From the NCBI GenBank assembly GCA_029948255.1, contig JALIZF010001420.1:229414-293413 (forward strand): a stretch of DNA of 64,000 nt. Direction: 5' to 3'. A model generated the notes under the pieces. The model searched no databases. It saw only the letters and a program-made list of their open reading frames with translations, and was not told the origin of the DNA. The stretch is from Telmatactis stephensoni. Its lineage: Eukaryota > Cnidaria > Anthozoa > Actiniaria > Isophelliidae. Both the position numbers and the translations under genes were made by a program. Below are positions 12,482 through 26,138 of the stretch, one piece after another; the first letter of the stretch is position 1; every line of letters begins with the position of its first letter.

Positions 12482-13700
12482 AGTATAGTCCAGGAAAATA
12501 AGGGCGCAGAATTGTTCAAATTTGTGTAACAAGCGTGAAATTTGGCACACTGATAGAGGTTCATTTCCTGAGCAATTCTGGATATTGAGCCACGCACGGA
12601 AATCAATTACTTACACATCAGAATGGCATGGAATAAATTATCTCAGAAACAAAACAAAAAAGAGCATCTAATTTTAATGTAAAAAGGTGTAATAAATTAA
12701 TAATTACTGATAAGGTAGAGTATGCTGAGTAATTTTTGATTAAGAGCCACGCCCCCTAATGGGTTAGAGAATTATATCTATGGAATATATTACATTTTAA
12801 CATTGATACAAAAAGAGTTTCCTCTCGTTGGTTCAATGTGAAATCTTGCTTGGACCCAAAGTGGTCCTGGATTTGGAGCCACACCGGCCCAAAAACAAGT
12901 ACTTCCAGTTTCAGTCAGTATAGCAATAGAATGTATCATTAATAAAATCGGCGAAATATATCTTCAGTTTTAGTGTATATAGAACCGTAATAGTGAAAGC
13001 AGTAACAACGTGATTAGCATATGTAGAGCTACGCCCTAATATAGAATAATGGTTCTTTCTACGGCTGCTTTTCGTTTTCGAAATCGACTTTTTATGATAT
13101 ACATTATACTATAACAACTATACTGTAAATACTCTATTAGGGCGTGGATCTATGCTTATCATATTTATATTACTCCGGCATTACTGCTTTCAATATCACT
13201 AAAACTAAAGGTGTATTTTGCCGGTTCTTTAGTTATATATTCCATTGTTATAAAACTAGAAGTACTTGCTTTTGGGTCTGGCTCCATATCCAGGATTACT
13301 TTGGACCTAAGCCTTTAATATTGTGCAAGATTTCATATTGACACCACGAGAGGAAAAACCTTTTGTATCAATTTGAGATATATAATGTATTCCATAGCTA
13401 TAATTTTCCAAGTATCCATTAGGGGCGTGGCTTTCAGTCAAGAATTACTCAACATACTCTACCTTATGGTATGCTTAATTACACCTTTTTGCATTAACAT
13501 TAGATGCTCTTTTTCTTTGTTTCTGAGATAATTAAGTTCCATTAATATCGATATGTAAGTAATTGATTTCTGGGCGTGGCTCCATATCCAGAATTACTGA
13601 GGAGATGAACCTCTATGAGTGTGCCTAGTTTCTACTGAGCTTGTTATTCAAATCTGAACAATTCGACATCAAGATTGCACCATTTTCCTGGACTATACTA
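12482..13700. mobile_element. Older long palindromic element, ~580-bp diverged arms
   Basis: The left arm begins AGTATAGTCCAGGAAAAT and the right arm ends with its complement near 13680-13699. The arms can be followed inwards past GGGCGTGGCTC-type blocks to a centre at about 13060-13130. They are clearly diverged, so the insertion is older than the 11802-12405 element. There are no credible open frames. Confidence 0.75.
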
Positions 13701-13832
13701 TTGTCGCTAAATTTTATGAACGCAGACTTACACTAGAACTTGGGCTACCTGTGCTAAAAGTTGAGCTCAGTCTTTCTCATCAGTATCAAATAACGCCTGG
13801 TAGATGTTGCGTATCTTCCTGTTTTATTGATC

Positions 13833-16800
13833 ATGAGTCGAATTGTAATAGTATTGGCAATTTCAGCCGTTTTTTCGGCTGTGATTATTCACCAATTGTA
13901 CAATCGTTTCTTTGGTATTCAAATTCCTGACGGTTACAACGCCAATTCTACATTTGCATACAGAGGCATTGCATTCCTTTTTCATTCCAGTCGAGATTGG
14001 GTAGGTGTGACTTTCTGTATATTTTTAGGCTGTACGTGTCGTCGTGTACTGCAATTAATTTTTCATATTACAAACATTAAATGCAGATTCCATTGTTTTT
14101 TTGAGCACTGTTCCACTGTGAGCAGCATTTTCCGCGCGTTTAACCGGAACATAATTAAGGGCAAGAATTAACCAACCATCACTTCCTTAACTCTATTATA
14201 AAACCGCAGTGGCTATTCATACGGTAACCGTACGGCGACTTGTAATTTCTATTCGTACGGACATTCAAATATTTCGATAATTTAAAGCAATTATTTAAGA
14301 TACCGATTTTAAACTATCATAACTTTGTTTAAAAGTAGGTAACAATTTGAGAAAGCTTCAACGCTCGAGATTTTATCGTGTAGATTTAGCCGAGCACAGA
14401 GTACACCAAGACGAAAAGCGACACTTAGAAAAATTTCACCGATTCGAAGACAGTGAAGGTCACTAACTAGCAATGACACTATCTTATTTAATTAACGGTA
14501 GATTTGCCATTTTTAGTTTTTGTTATCGAATTATTTCCATGAACGAATAAAGGCATGTTTTTATAGACGATTTATTCGCATTTCGGCTCGTAATTAGAAG
14601 GAAAAAACCCTCCGTACGAATAAGTCACGCACGCTATTCATACGGCAGCATTTAAAAACCATGTCTAAACTCAAAGAGGCCTAAATTCTGTGCAGTCAAA
14701 CTTTTTCTCAATACTTTAAGCATTGGTTTTAGACACTACGAAAATTGTTTCTGAATGTTCTGGTCCCATTTGGGCTCGATTTGCAGAGGAAAACTCCATG
14801 TCCGTACGAATAAGTCACGCACGCTATTCGTACGGCAGCCACGTTTTGTACATTTTTATCCTATTCAAGTACAAGTCTTTCTGTACCTGAATTTATCTTA
14901 CCTTTTTAAGTGATATTAGCGATCCAGAATTATTGTACGGATTTCGAATTTCGAATTTCTAATTCATGTACATCTGCGTGTGTCATATTGCGTGACGGAA
15001 TTTTCGGCGTGATCCTGGGTACCAAGAAAAATTCGCGGGAAACTTCGTACAACTTCTTGCAGCTACGTGGATTGTGGAATAACTTTTGGTTCCTTTTATT
15101 TACAACAATATTACTACTTCAAACCATTACTCATTCAAGCCATGAGAAGGACTAGAGGTATTTATTACTTGTGCTTTTTCTGTCATAGCTTATCTGCATT
15201 TGCAGCTTACAAATTTTCATTATTCCTTAGGGAATTTCACTAGGGTCCAAAGAGAACCTGATCCAATATTGCAGGTAAACTTGTAAACCTTGGATACAAG
15301 TGATATTGTGTTTTGTTATTGTTAAATGAAGTAATGAATTAGTGTCAATGAAGGTCATCAGTAGAGGCCAGTGCATATTTGTGGATTGCAAGTAGCTATA
15401 GCAGTTGTAGTACCTCTGAATAATCTGCATACACAACTAATATAACCTCAAAAATCTTGACTGTACAAAGTATACAAAGCCTTTTAAATATCAAATTTTA
15501 AGTTTCAATGAATGAATAACGTGATTGGATGGATGGATAAACTATGTATTTAATAAAAGAATGAATTACTGACTGTGAATCACTGAATCACTAAATTCAA
15601 TCACTGACTGAATGATTGCATAAATGGCTGATAAATGAATGCATTTCACAGTTTTAATTGTTATAGGGATCATAAAGATCATTTAAACAGCATAAGTTAC
15701 TGTAGTATAATCTTTTTTCAGGATATCATCATCAAAAACAGGTTTCATAAAGTAAACAGAGGTCTACTGTCTGAAATTGCATTCCCTTTGACTGGCAGTA
15801 CTGGAGCACAAACATTTCATTCAAAAATGCCTAAGGTTTTAACAGACCTTGGGACAACACATTTTATACCATGCCAAACTGATTGCCAAATAATGTTGCA
15901 AACCTTTCAAAAAAGAAAAGAATTAAATGCAATTTCCTGTTCTCTTGGTACTTATGACAAACAAAGGGTAGAGATATTACTCAAAATCCATGAACTAAAA
16001 GAGATTGCAGGCGCAGTTAAGTCAGAAAAGAAGTGGTTAGAGAAAATGGTAACCCCTCCCAATACAAATTGCTCTCCTCCCGAAGGCACAAGTGAGTTTG
16101 CTGATCTGATATTCCAAAACAATGATGGAAAAGTGGTGATCAACAAATCAGTGTTGACCTCTGATTTAGTAACACTGACTGGTGACAATTGGTTATCACT
16201 GTCATTAATACAGGCTTATGCTGACCTCCTTAACCTTAGTAAAGCCAATGGTAATTATACTAAAACCTATATTCTGAACAATCTTGTGGGATTGAAAGAA
16301 AAAGATTTGAAATTGCTTGGAGGAAAAGGAATGCAGTTTATCACATTAATTGTAAATGTTGCTGTTAAAGATGGTAAGACGTATGTCAGTAAGCATAACA
16401 TGCGTGGATGCCATTGGTCTTTGTTGTATATTGACACTCTTTCAAATAAGTGGCACTACATTGATACACTTGGTTGGGCAACCCCTGAAGACCTCGCTGA
16501 TATTGTAAATCCAATGGTACGTGCAATGTCATCCAAGAAGAAGTTACCAGCACAGGGAAGATTTGTTGCACACAAGTCAAACCCGAGGAGTGCAACTGGA
16601 ATCCACCACTGTGTTGGTAGCTGTTTGCCTAACATTCCACTTCAGAGCTGCTCATCAGTATGTGGTGTTATTGTAGTAGTTATGGCAGCAATATGCTCTG
16701 TCTTACCTACTCTATGGACAAGTGGATTTCTAAGCCAAACCTCTAGCCTACCTTGTTCTGTGAAATGGCTTTTAAAGCCATCAATGCATTCTAGTTATTT

Positions 16801-19800
16801 ACGTCGAGTGCTAATTCATTGGCTTTTGAGAAAGCACATTGATTTAAGCCTCCTAGGCTTTACCTTGTCTCCACATGGTAATATTAATGAGAGCCACTTA
16901 GATCATGAGCAGCAGAGTAAAACTGTTGATTCCAACATCAGTGATGATGATTTGATAACTGATATCAACAAACCAAATGATATGCATGATGATGGCGATG
17001 ATACGAAACCTGATGGTGACAATAACAAGCATGATGGTGGTCAAGTTGATGATGATGATGACAAGCCTGATGGTGACAATAACAAGCATGATGGTGGTCA
17101 AGTTGATGGTGATGATGACAAGCCTGAGGGTGACAATAACAAGCATGATGGTGGTCAAGTTGATGATGATGATGACAAGCCTGATGGTGACAATAACAAG
17201 CATGATGGTGGTCATGTTGATGGTGATGATGACAAGCCTGAGGGTGACAATAACAAGCATGATGGTGGTCAAGTTGATGATGATGATGATGACAAGCCTG
17301 GTGACAATAACAAGCATGATGGTGGTCAAGTTGATGGTGATGATGACAAGCCTGAGGGTGACAATAACAAGCATGATGGTGGTCAAGTTGATGGTGATGA
17401 TGACAAGCCTGAGGGTGACAATAACAAGCATGATGGTGGTCAAGTTGATGATGATGATGACAAGCCTGGTGACAATAACAAGCATGATGGTGCTCAAGTT
17501 GATGGTGATGGTGACAAGCCTGGTGAGAATAACAAGCATGATGGTGGTCAAGTTGATGGTGATGATGACAAGCCTGAGGGTGACAATAACAAGCATGATG
17601 GTGGTCAAGTTGATGGTGATGATGACAAGCCTGATGACAATAACAAGCATGATGGTGGTCAAGTTGATGGTGATGATGACAAGCCTGGTGACAATAACAA
17701 GCATGATGGTGCTCAAGTTGATGGTGATGGTGACAAGCCTGGTGAGAATAACAAGCATGATGGTGGTCAAGTTGATGGTGATGATGACAAGCCTGAGGGT
17801 GACAATAACAAGCATGATGGTGGTCAAGTTGATGGTGATGATGACAAGCCTGATGACAATAACAAGCATGATGGTGGTCAAGTTGATGGTGATGATGACA
17901 AGCCTGAAGATGATGGAGGTCATGAAGATGATGATTGTAGTGAAAAGCATGATGATGGAACTGGTATAACTATTGGAAGGGAATTCGATTCGTATGAGGA
18001 ACTGGAAGATGCCATTCAGATCTTTGAAAAGAAAAACTTTGTTAGTTTGTATAGGCGCAACTCAAGAAGCCTTAAAGCATATATTAAGAGATGTACAAAG
18101 AAAAAACCCAATCCCAATTTGACATATAGCGAAATTACCTTTGCCTGTGTTCATGGAGGAAAACAATTTAAAACCACCTCAAAGGGAAAGAGACCAAACC
18201 AAAGGTAGGCCAGCAGTGTGTGTTAATAACTTGGAGCCTGAAGATAACACAATTGCATCTTGATAACAAATTGTCACAAAAAAGAACAAAAAACCTATAA
18301 TTGCAATAAAACTACATTATTTCAGCTGCTCACCCTATTTACATGTGTTGCTCCCCTGAATTTTCTTCAGCAGCAAATTTATTTCTTGTTGCTTTTCTTT
18401 ATTCAAAGCACATTCCAAATGGGTTGTAAGGCTGTGATAAAGGTAACCATATCAAGAGATGCCCAAAAACTTGTTGTGCGTGAATTTGTCAACAAACACA
18501 ATCATGAAATAAATGAGGTAGGAACAATAAATAAAATCATGTAAGTGCAGTACCTAATTTTTGAAAGAGATCTGACATTTAGCTGATTCCTCATATATTT
18601 AACAGAAAAACAAAAAGTAAGTAAGTAATTTCTGTTTAATTTTCCCTCTTAAGAATTTATTCAAGCACCTTCCCAAGCAAAGAGGACTAAATAAGGACAC
18701 AAAAACTGAGGTACAACTAATGTTAAAGATGAGGGCAAACAAGAAGTTAATCCAACAACACATCAACCAAGGAACGGGAAAAGTTGTAACACTTAAAGAC
18801 ATCCATAATATGACACAAAAAACAAATGGTGGACTAGAAGAGCTGATCAAGAAAATGAAGAGTGTGCCAGGTATGAGATCTTACCACACATTACGAGTTA
18901 CAAGTTAGTAAAGATATGACCTTTAACCACCTCACAAACATGTTTAACTCCTAAAATTATATGCTTTCCTTTTTTTCATAAAAGTTGACACTGACATTAC
19001 TTTCTGATAGTAAATATGTAGGGGTATAAAAATCTAAAAGGATTGATTTTTTGTAGGTTCTAAAGTGGAGGTATACACCGATGAGGAAAAAAACCTGAAA
19101 GGTGTCTTCTATCAGGATGAACAGATGCAAAACATGTTTAAATCATATCCCGAGATATTTTTAGTTGATGCAACCTACAAACTCAATAACCTGAGAATGC
19201 CACTATATGTATTCTTAGTTGTTGATGGAAATGGGGAAAGTGAGATAGCTGCCCTCACACTGGTAGCAGATGAGTCAGAGGAAACTGTGCGCCAGATGAT
19301 GAAGTCTTTCAAGGAACATAATACAACATGGGGGGAAATAAAATGTATAATGGCAGATAAAGACATGACTGAAAGAACAGTGCTCAAGGAGGAACTCCCT
19401 GGCGCTGGTCTTTTGATCTGTCTTTTTCATACAATGCGAAGCTTTAAAAGAGAGGTGACAACGGAGAAAATGAACATATCAACTGACGAACGGACACAAA
19501 TCCTTGAAATCCTGCAGTGTATGGCCCATGCACGAACTGAGGAAGAATATAACAGCAACTACCAGCAACTAATGTCCATGAAATTTACTGCTGTAAAACG
19601 CTATTTTAATGAGAACTGGCATGACATAAGAGAACAATGGACACAATTTGGAAAAAACAAGTACCCACACTTCATGAATTATACTAACAATCGTCTTGAG
19701 TGTATCAACCAAAAACTTAAATCTGTTGTAAACCGTAATTCTGGGCTCATTGACTTCCATGAAGCTCTTCAGGACTGTATTTCATCGTTAAGAATAGAAA

Positions 19801-22800
19801 GGGATCATAGAGCTGCATCTATATTTCAAAAACGTCCAGCAGATCTAGGAAGTTTTTGTACCACTGAGCAAGAGTACTTTGATTTATGTACACCCTTTGC
19901 TTTTGCATTCGTTAAAAATCAACTCTCTCTTGTGGACAAGGTGGGAAAATTTAGGAAACAGCCTGGCAACAACCCGCATCTATATATATTGAACACCTCT
20001 GAAGGAGCTGTAGAGGTCAGCACAGACGGATGCACATGTCGTACTTTCAAGACAATGAAACTTCCTTGCAGGCATATATTTGCCTTAAGAAAAGAACTTG
20101 GAGAGGCATTATATTTTCCCAAGCTGTGCGACAAGAGGTGGTTGAAAAGTCACTATCTTTCTACCCATCGCATCTTCAAACATGATGATGCAAAAGTTAG
20201 TTTTGCACAAGAAAATGATTTTTCACCTGAAGATTCAATAACAGTTATAGAAGAAAAGAAAACCAGGTCTAGGGTACTCTCCCAGCATGAGAAGTATAGA
20301 AAAGCTTTTTTGCTGGCCCAGAAATTGGCAACCATTGCCAGTGAAGCATGTGGACAAGGTTTTAAGGACAAGCTTGCTGCACTGAATGACCTCATAGAAG
20401 CCTGGAGTGACAGGAGAACAACTGAGATGGACACAAACAAAGGAGAGGACAACTTGTCTACACTTGAAGAAACTGACAAAAACAACACACAAGATGTAAG
20501 AGACACACCTCATGATGCCAACAAATTTGACACAACTGAAGCTACAACTATTCCCACTGAATCTCTGGTGAACGGTAATATAGAAGAAGTAAAATCTGAT
20601 GCTGCATGCACATCCAAAGAAAAAGGTATGGCAAACAATATCACAAATTGATGTTTATAGTGTTATTAGTTTATATGCCATTCACCAATTTTTTTTAATT
20701 TATTGTTTCCCAGTTGATTTCTCTGAAATTAAGATGCCCCCAATAACGAGAAAGCGTGGGAGGCCAAAAGGAGCTGACCTCACGGCAATTGGACTGCCCA
20801 GAAAGAGAACAAAGCGAGGAAAACAGGGCCTGTTGAAACCAACTTTGTTCATCAACAAATCACCTACTGAAAAGGAAGAGTGTAAGCTTGATGTTAATAT
20901 GTAATATTATATAAGGTCAATTGAGACAATTAAGTACATTCTTTACTATATTGCCTTTTGCAGTCATACTACAAATGGTAACCAGTAAAGAAGTAATCCA
21001 AAAAGCTCTTGTAGAGGAAAAACTTATCACAGAAGAAGACCTTGAGCCTGCCTTGGAAAAAATACCTACCAAGCTTGTTGATGATAACATCAACATATAC
21101 AGGATAAAAAAGTATTTCACACACTCAGGCTGGAAAAAAATGATGTCTTTGGTTTCCAGAGTCAAAAAAGAAAAAAGTTGGCATTGCAAAAGCTGTTGCA
21201 GAGACTTGAATGACAAACAACAACAAATAGGATGTGATGTTTGCCTGGAGTGGTATCATATGTCATGTATTGGGAGATCTCGACCTCCAAGGACAAAGAC
21301 ATGGATATGTAGAAATTGCTGGTCCAATAAATAAGTATTAGATAGTCACTGAAGCCACCTGCATGTGTACCATAGTTCCAGAAAATATCCATACCCTGTT
21401 ATAGAGGGAATATGAAATTCTGGAGGGGAGGGGGTCCGAGAGAAAACAAAATTACAGAGTTTGTACGGAAAAATAGAAATTCCAGAGGATGTGGGTAATG
21501 AGGGTATGGATATTTCGTGAAACTAATATTGGATATATTATGTAATATTTATTTGCTTTTCTTAAGTGGCATTAGCTTAGAGTGTGTGTTTCTGGGTATG
21601 CTGGTGTTCTTTGATGACTGTACTGGCACAGCCCTTCCATTTTGCATTTGCCTGGAACATGTGCTGCTCTTAATAAGGAAACTTTTCTGCCCCGTGGAGG
21701 AGCTAGTCTTTCGCCTAGCCACGCGGGTTCTTTCTATTATCTCTTTCTTGCACCATAGAGGTGCTAGACTTTCAGCTAGCCCTATGGTCCCTTCCCCTTT
21801 AAAATCCTTCTGAACCTCCCTTTCCCCTGTAGAGGAGCTAGGCATCCGTCTAGCCTTACAGGATCTTGACCTCACTCCCCTTTTCCTCTTCCACCCCCTC
21901 TAATCTGTAAAGGTGGTAAGCTATCGCCTAACCTTACAGGCATCTTTCCTTATGCAAGCTCTTTCCATACAAGTGTTATGGCCCCTTCCCCTTTACTCTA
22001 TTAAAATTTGTCATAATGTTAGTCATTTTATGTGTTCTAAAAATAATTAGAACGGCATAAAAATCGGGCGTGCACTTTTTGGCCCATGTGGCCGTTTTTG
22101 AGTGTGGATGCTTCTTTGTTTGTGCCTATAATGTTTTTATGTCTGTCTCATTGGTCTGATAGTTTCTCCATACAGACCTAGTGCTGGTTTAATAAGTAGT
22201 TTACATCACACTCATGCATAATGCATAGACAGCATAGTGTTTATAAACCAAGGTTCAGTAACACTGTCATTGGCATGTTTATGTGCATGCATCTGCAGTA
22301 TAGTACAGGGCAGCATTTTCTTCCCTGAAACATGATTATTCATATTTTCAAAAAAAATGTAAAAATTAATATTCCACATATATATATATCTGTATTCTTA
22401 GGGCTTGTTTATGATTGATATTGAGGTTTTTCAGTCAAGTGATATTGGCAGATCAACAGAAGCCAAGGAAAGCCACAGAAGTATATAAATTATAAGGAAT
22501 AAATTGGAATATATATAAACATGGACATTATAAATGACTCATATATATGACTTCTTTGACTTTTTAAACTCTTTGAAAAAAATGATTCTTGGCATTAATT
22601 CCAAAACCACAACATTAGCAGTTAGAGCAGAACTAAATCGCTTCCCATTACATATTTCTATCTATATTTCAATGATCAATTTCTTCACTCATTTGATTAG
22701 TCATCAAGCTGGATGGTCTCCTTTCTGTTCATGACGACATGGTTATCTATGGCGTTGGAGAGACTGACGAGGCAGCACTAGAAGACCATGATCGTAAACT

Positions 22801-25800
22801 TGCCGCCTTCCTTGAGAGATGTAGAGAACGAGGCATCAAATTGAATAAGGCGAAGATGGAGCTTAGATGCACAGAGATTACATACCTGGGTCACGTGGTG
22901 ACCAATCAGGGGCTTAAAGCCAGACCCGGAAAAAGTCAGGGCCATTGTAGAAATGCCGGGACCTGAAGACATCAAAGCAGTACGCAGACTATGTGGTTTG
23001 TGAACTACCTCGCAAGGTTCCTGCCAAATCCTGTCGGATGTCCTAGAACCGATCCGACAACGCCAGGACGATGTAGAATGGCAGTGGAATAGTGCTCATG
23101 ACAAAGCATTTCAAACCATCAAGCTAAATGGTAACAAGTGCTCCATTGTTGAAATACTACGATACGCAAGCAGAGCTCACGGTCCAGTGCGATGCAAGTG
23201 ACAAGGGCATTGGTGTGGCCTTGCTCCAGAATGGTCAGCCCCTTGCATTTGCTAGCCGAGCACTGACAAACACAGAAACGAGATATGCCCCAATAGAAAA
23301 AGAAATGCTCGCAGTGGTATTCGTGCTAAACAAATTCAACCAGTATGTCTACGGCCTACCAGTGACAGTTAATAGTGACCACAAACCACTGGAAGCCATT
23401 GCACAGAAGCCGCTGAGGAATGCTCCCAAACGCTCCAGGGCATGCTTCTAAAGATCCAGAAGTATGACTTCAACATCGTTTACAAGCCAGGCACAAAGAT
23501 GTATCTGGCAGACACGCTAAGCAGAGCGTATATTTGCACACAACGAAGTCCCTGCGAGGAGTTTGAGCATGTCAACGCCACAAAGTTTGTTCTCATGACA
23601 GACAGAACAAAGGGACGAATCAGAGAAAGCACAGCGCAAGATGACGTGCTGCAGCAACTGACAAAGGCCGTCCTGAAAGGGTTGCCAGATAACGCTTATG
23701 AATGTACCAGCGACGCTGATGCCTTACTATGGTTTCCGCGACGAACTAGAGGCAGTACATGATGAGTTAGTATATAGAGGAAAACGACTTGTAATCCTAA
23801 AGAGTTTGAGACCAATGATGCGGCGAGTCACTGCACAGCTCCCATATTGGCATCAACGGCTGTCTGTGAGGGCCAGAGAGAGCATGTACTGGCCGTCAAT
23901 GAATGCGGATATACGGGCCTATGTGGCCCAATGCAAGACCTGCCGGTCATTTGAAAAACGCGCCAAGTCAAAGAGACGACTACGGAGCCATCCACCAACA
24001 GACAGGCCCTGGGAGAAGGTCTCAGCTGACCTTTTCACGCTGTAATGGCAAGGAGTACCTGGTTGTCTGTGACTACTTCTCCAACTTCATCGAGATCAAC
24101 TATCTAGGAGGCCAGCAAAGTCTTCTACTTGTGATGAGGAAGTTGAAAGGCTCATTTTGCAAGTATACGGCATCCCTGATTGCATGGTCACAGACAATGG
24201 CCCCCCAGTTACATCGGACAGTTTTAGGAAGTTCGCTGACAAATGGGACTTGACATTCAAACGAGCAATCCCGGGCACCAGCAAGCCAACGGCCTAGCAG
24301 AATCAGGTGTTAAGACCGCCAAGAAGTTGTTGCGCAAAGCAAAGCTGGATGGGCAAGACTCCTTTTTGGCTCTGTTGGCTCATCGCAACACGCCTTCAGA
24401 ATCAATGGGGACGAGCCCAGCGCAACGCCTTTTTGGACGACGAACCAAGACTCAACTTCCTGCCACTGCTGGATTGCTCAAGCCCCAAGGCATCGATACA
24501 GAATCCACAAAAGAGAGAAGAAAAATATCTCAGGCTAAGCAAGCACACAGTTACGACAAGCATACCAAAGATATGGAGACTTTTGAAGAAGGCGATATCG
24601 TGCGCATGCGACCTTTCCGTCTACATGAGAAGACATGGGACAAGGCAGTGGTTAGTAGAAGTTAGATCATCCGAATCGTATGACGTTGTGTGTAACGATG
24701 TACCTTACAGAAGGAATCGAGTGGACTTGAAACACACACCAGAGATGCCTTTAGAAAAGTCAAAGACTGCAAGCAAGGCATGTGATGCACCGCTACCAGC
24801 AGCTGGAGCCAACAGTGTTGGGGAAGCCACCACCCGCGACACCTGTGGCTCCAGCCACACCCAATCCTGTGATGACAACAAGACCCAAGGGACTGATAAG
24901 GGAACCTGCTTATTTGAAGGACTTTGTAAGATCCTAAATAATGTACAAGGACCCTTTATAGATAAAGACTTTGTATGATTCAAAAGACACTGTCACAAGG
25001 ACTCCATAGTATAGATTTGTTTTATTGTTTCGTTCCTGTTGTACTGACTGTCAATTAGATCTTAAAGGAGGGGGGATGTAACGTGATACTTAACTTCCTT
25101 TAGACTATCTGTATCATTATCGGTATCGGATTACTTGATCATGTATTGACTTGTATTAGCTCTTGGTTTCTCAATAAACGCATACAGAGAACCATACAAT
25201 TACGGGTTTCTAAAGATTTGAATGATAGTGGACATTTCTCTTGGTATACTACTTTATCGTATTTAGTAAAATTAGGTCAATCTAATTCAATGGAAATTCA
25301 TGATAAATCATTTACCAAACAATTTAGTACTTTTCTTAAATATATTTATATGAGTGACTGGGAAAAAGAAACAGAGAGAATAAGATCAGGAGAAATTAAA
25401 TCAAAAGTAGAATTATTTTTAAGAGTAAAACATAAACCTCATTTTGAGGAATATTTAGATATGATTAGAGATTTTAAAGTACGATCATCCGTTTCAAAGT
25501 TTAGAATGTCTGCTCATAACTTTCCAATTGAAAAGGGGAGACATTTGAATATTGAAAGGGATAAAAGAAAATGTGACATTTGTGAAAGTAGAGAAATTGG
25601 TGATGAATTTCACTACTTTTTCAAATGTTCCAACAATTTTATTAGAATTAGAAAACAATTCATAGACAAAATATTAGAAACAAACTCGATGTTCGAGTCG
25701 TTTGATTACCAAAATTTATTTAAATATATAATAAATATGAAGGACGAAAATATAATTAAAATAAGTGGTCAATATATACATGAACTACTAGAATGTTACA

Positions 25801-26093
25801 GATTAGTTAAGTCAGTTATGAATACAAAATGAATGTATAATTGTTATTATATTACGTACAGTTACTGTTAATTCTTTAAATATATATCTTCATGTAAACA
25901 AAGACAACTAACTTCAGATAGTGATATCCAACTCAACATATATTGCCAATGCATATATATAGGTTTGAATCACGGACCTGGAGCTAGTTATATGATATAC
26001 ATTCACATATTTAGAAATCTGTTATTCTTCTTTTTATTTCTTTAATTGTTGGGTTATACTCATGTATGAAAATACCAAAGTACCAATAATAAA

Positions 26094-26138
<45 letters not shown>

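Noticed and set aside
16898..17969. Long open frames (about 350 aa minus, 330 aa plus) over the acidic repeat
   Set aside because: They come from a repeat whose period is divisible by three; the translation is monotonous (VIITINLTTIML or TSMMVVKLM) and lies in the transposase exon.
20153..20513. Minus-strand frames of 92-117 aa opposite the transposase exon
   Set aside because: Antisense shadows of a well-supported coding exon with no recognisable domain.
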